Below, one piece after another: positions 61,641 through 64,000 of a DNA stretch of 64,000 nt; the stretch's first letter is position 1, and each line of letters begins with the position of its first letter. Made by a program: the position numbers and the translations under genes. The stretch comes from Vreelandella sp042466685. Lineage in GTDB: Bacteria; Pseudomonadota; Gammaproteobacteria; Pseudomonadales; Halomonadaceae. The stretch lies in assembly GCF_042466685.1 (NCBI RefSeq), contig NZ_CP170448.1, positions 3,410,001 to 3,474,000 on the forward strand, read 5' to 3'. The notes below the pieces were generated by a model, which was not told the DNA's origin, ran no database searches, and saw only the letters and a list, made by a program, of their open reading frames with translations.

Positions 61641-61672
61641 TAAAAAAGCGGCTATCGCTGGGATAGCCGCTT
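61641..61672 (-). terminator. Rho-independent terminator of the receptor at 61704
   Basis: On the minus strand AAGCGGCTATC and GATAGCCGCTT (61672-61662 and 61656-61646) form an 11-bp perfect stem followed by six T residues. A second stem (AGCCGCT at 61635-61641 with AGCGGCT at 61647-61653) overlaps it and cannot form at the same time. Confidence 0.85.
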
Positions 61673-61703
61673 CAGTGTTGCGCTTATGACAGCCAGCTAG
61701 CCC

Positions 61704-63668
61704 TTAGAAGGCAACATTAAGGCCTAACCAAACCCGACGACCGTCTTCTACATAGCCGTACTCGTCGTAGTTGATCGTTTCGTCGAACAGGTTGTAGATA
61801 CCCGCATTGAGTTGAGTCGTCTCACTGAGCTGGTAGCCAACGCCTGCATCTACAAAGGTGTAGGAAGGAGCCACAATGGAACTGCTCGAAGGGCCGGTAG
61901 TCGGTTGACTCTCTTCGCCGCGATAAGTGACTTTTGTCCATTGGCTCAACTTGGCAGAGACTTGCCAATCCAACGAAGCGGATACCTGGTGCTTAGGCAG
62001 TTGTGTTAACGGCTCACCGGCATACTCACCGCTTTTTTGCTCGCTATCGGTATAGGTGTAGCTGGCCGTTAGCTCAACGGTATCGGTTAACGGCGCAGCC
62101 ACACTCGCCTCTACGCCCTGAGTCACCGCTTCATCAACGTTAACGCGATAAGTCGGGTCGCTGCCAAACTGGTTAGCGCCATCCGTGCAGATATCGATAG
62201 GACAAGCAATGCGGGTAATTTTATCGTCAAAGTCGTTATGGAACAGCGTGACGCCGCCGCTCAAGCCCCTATCGTTGGCATAAAGCAGGGCCAACTCTTT
62301 ATTGAGCGAGGTCTCTGGCTCAAGATCAGGGTTACCGTAGATATTCCCCCCGCGGCTGACCTGCCCCCAGTCGGAGGTGATCTCGCGCAGGTTGGGCGCC
62401 CGATAACCGGTCGAAACGCCGCCTTTCAACGTCCAGTCAGGCGTCATACTCCATACGCTGTAAAGCCGCGGGCTGAGGTGGCTGCCGTAGTTATCGTCGT
62501 CATCAATACGCACCCCGCCGGTCAGTGCCCAAGCATCGGTGAGCATCCACTCATCTTCCACAAAGAGGGCCCACTGGCTGTTCTCAATCTCACTACGATC
62601 AGAGCTAGGCAGTTGATTCGTCGTACTGTCGTCAAGCGACTCCTCCTCGTAGCTAGCGCCTACCGTCAGCATATGCATGCCTAGCGGAATGACCGTACTG
62701 GTTTTAGCGGTGGTGTTGGTGATTTCAATATCCCGCGATTTGTTTTCGCTACGTTCACGCTGCAGATAGGTTTCGCTGGTGCCCCACTCGAAGCGACCAC
62801 TATGGGTCACAGCGACATGCTGGTGGGTGAACTCATTAAAACTATCGGAGCAGCCGCCGCGACAGCCCTCGGATGGCGCCGAGTTGCCCATCAGTGATTC
62901 GCGCTCCTGCTCGGTAATACCCGCCTCAAAAGTAACGTCATGGTTATCAGTCGCCGCAAAACTCAGCCGTGCAGTAAGACTTTGCAGGCTTTTATCTTCG
63001 TAGCCGTTAAGAATAGTGTCTTCGTCACGCTGAGAGGTGCGTCCGTAGAGCTGAAGCCCTAAACGGTCGCCTACCAACGGGCCGCTGAGATAAAAGTTGG
63101 CCTGGCGGCTATCGCCGGAGTCGCTATCTTCCTGAAGCACGGTGTCGAGTTGCACATTGCCGTGCCACTGCTGAGCCACCTTGCGGGTTATCACATTGAT
63201 GACCCCGCCAATGGCGTCAGAGCCGTAGAGCGTCGACATCGGCCCACGCACTACTTCAATACGTTCAATGGCCTGTAACGGCGGCAGCCAGTCTTGTTCA
63301 AACCCCGCATCGCCATTAGGGCGAGACTCGCGGGAATTTTGCGGGCGACCATCGACCAATATCAGGGTGTACTGGGAGGGCATGCCGCGAATGGAGATAT
63401 CCTGGCCGTTATCCCCTCTCCCGCCGCCGGTGACAATCACACCGGGCACATCGCGTAGCGCATCGGTAACACTTTGATAGTGGCCTTGTTCCAACTCTTC
63501 GCGGGAAACCACGCTGATAGACGCAGGGGCATTGGTAATCTGCTGTTCAAAACCTGACGCGGTTACCACCATATCGTCTAAGCGGGGCGCTTCTTGTGCC
63601 CAAAGAGCACTACTGGCAAGCGAAGAGATAGCGCTGGCCAGCAGCGTACGGCGCAAACAGGGAGACAT
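61704..63668 (-). CDS. TonB-dependent receptor (CirA-type), paralogue of the 59392 gene
   Basis: The 654-residue receptor has a signal peptide ending LWAQ and LDDMVVTASGFEQ as TonB box. Its plug shows NAPASISVVSREEL, DISIRGMPSQYTLILVDGRPQN and IERIEVVRGPMSTLYGSDAIGGVINVITRK, and the barrel ends in LNVAF. It shares long near-identical blocks with the 59392 receptor. The ATG at 63668 has AAGGA 8 bases upstream and is chosen over ATGs at 63683 and 63707. An upstream Fur-like box fits iron repression. It converges on its paralogue. Confidence 0.93.
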   Translation of the reverse strand: MSPCLRRTLLASAISSLASSALWAQEAPRLDDMVVTASGFEQQITNAPASISVVSREELEQGHYQSVTDALRDVPGVIVTGGGRGDNGQDISIRGMPSQYTLILVDGRPQNSRESRPNGDAGFEQDWLPPLQAIERIEVVRGPMSTLYGSDAIGGVINVITRKVAQQWHGNVQLDTVLQEDSDSGDSRQANFYLSGPLVGDRLGLQLYGRTSQRDEDTILNGYEDKSLQSLTARLSFAATDNHDVTFEAGITEQERESLMGNSAPSEGCRGGCSDSFNEFTHQHVAVTHSGRFEWGTSETYLQRERSENKSRDIEITNTTAKTSTVIPLGMHMLTVGASYEEESLDDSTTNQLPSSDRSEIENSQWALFVEDEWMLTDAWALTGGVRIDDDDNYGSHLSPRLYSVWSMTPDWTLKGGVSTGYRAPNLREITSDWGQVSRGGNIYGNPDLEPETSLNKELALLYANDRGLSGGVTLFHNDFDDKITRIACPIDICTDGANQFGSDPTYRVNVDEAVTQGVEASVAAPLTDTVELTASYTYTDSEQKSGEYAGEPLTQLPKHQVSASLDWQVSAKLSQWTKVTYRGEESQPTTGPSSSSIVAPSYTFVDAGVGYQLSETTQLNAGIYNLFDETINYDEYGYVEDGRRVWLGLNVAF

Positions 63669-63732
63669 AACTTCGTCCTTCATAGTGTTTGAGAAGTGTG
63701 TGAGCAATGTGGATAAGCATTCGCTCTATTAA

Positions 63733-63751
63733 ATGCGAATTATTAGCATTA
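63733..63751. promoter_or_regulatory. Fur-box-like site upstream of the receptor at 61704
   Basis: AATGCGAATTATTAGCATTA (63732-63751) resembles the frequent gammaproteobacterial Fur site TGCGAATNATTATCATT and has AATGC/GCATT symmetry. It is about 65 bp upstream of the receptor start. Confidence 0.6.
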
Positions 63752-63883
63752 ATATTTTTACACACTCTTTGCACATTGGGGTGATACGGTTCGTTCAGCA
63801 TACCGTAACACAAATGCCTATTATTTTCATTCGTACCAAACAGTGGCACAATTAGCGTTCACCCTTTTCCCGTGGGCCTGACC

Positions 63884-64000
63884 ATGTATGACTTTGACGA
63901 ACTGACCGCCTTTGCCGATGTGATGACCACGGGCAGTTTGACACGCAGCGCGCAAAAGTTAGGGTTAGCCAAATCGACCCTTAGCAGGCGCATCAGCCAG
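63884..64000 (+). CDS. LysR-family regulator (partial, N-terminus)
   Basis: The frame opens with ATG at 63884 and runs 39 codons to the window end. The residues, with DELTAFADVMTTGSLTRSAQKLG followed by STLSRR, form the start of a LysR winged HTH. It is divergent from the TonB receptor. The effector domain and target lie outside the window. Confidence 0.85.
   Translation, partial: MYDFDELTAFADVMTTGSLTRSAQKLGLAKSTLSRRISQ

Overview
The window looks like chromosome of a halophilic or marine gammaproteobacterium of the Halomonadaceae (Halomonas or Vreelandella type). This is inferred from moderately high GC, many secondary and binary Na+/TRAP/ABC uptake systems, Halomonas-like protein sequences, and a GMC-oxidoreductase/methylmalonate-semialdehyde-dehydrogenase pair like the dddA/dddC pair described in Halomonas. 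No sequence search was run; family calls come from motifs and remembered family features.

Layout. 0-3.3 kb: 5' part of an antiporter-type membrane protein, a carboxylesterase, an SLC13/RCK permease, a heptanucleotide tandem repeat and a cold-shock gene. 3.7-8.0 kb: a probable 3-hydroxypropionate oxidation operon (GMC dehydrogenase plus CoA-acylating semialdehyde dehydrogenase) with a divergent LysR regulator. 8.1-8.8 kb: an exported MsrA. 8.8-13.2 kb: an iron-type alcohol dehydrogenase, an NCS2/SulP-like permease and a CBS-PAS-AAA+ sigma-54 activator, preceded by a textbook -24/-12 promoter. 13.4-19.7 kb: amino-acid-type ABC transporter, FAD amine/amino-acid oxidase, IclR regulator and succinate-semialdehyde dehydrogenase, a complete import-and-oxidise cassette. 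19.7-26.8 kb: housekeeping (pgpA, DUF533, sbcCD, nadE, pncC). 27-34.9 kb: DASS symporter, CDP-alcohol phosphatidyltransferase, two small unknowns, sstT, an MFS permease, and an XRE-cupin/azlCD operon with a perfect 32-bp operator-like palindrome.

35-46 kb is an iron and accessory block: a FecCD-type siderophore ABC importer whose ATPase lies beyond an opposed TonB-dependent receptor, a FitAB-type toxin-antitoxin pair, a NylB-like secreted hydrolase, an intact class C group II intron, and the wreck of a second (ferrichrome-type) receptor whose terminator the intron sits behind. 46-52.3 kb: a TRAP transporter, TetR regulator and metal-dependent amidohydrolase operon, then a second azlCD pair. 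52.4-53.2 kb: tRNA-Ile(CAU) and a YceI-like protein. 53.2-63.7 kb: an MsbA-like exporter, a second Fe-siderophore ABC operon (four genes joined by 4-bp overlaps), and two paralogous TonB receptors facing each other, with Fur-like boxes. The window ends inside a LysR gene.

The strongest leads for something uncharacterised are the sigma-54 dehydrogenase/permease locus, the XRE-cupin/azlCD palindrome, the ABC/oxidase/IclR cassette with its own palindrome, and the TRAP/TetR/amidohydrolase operon.
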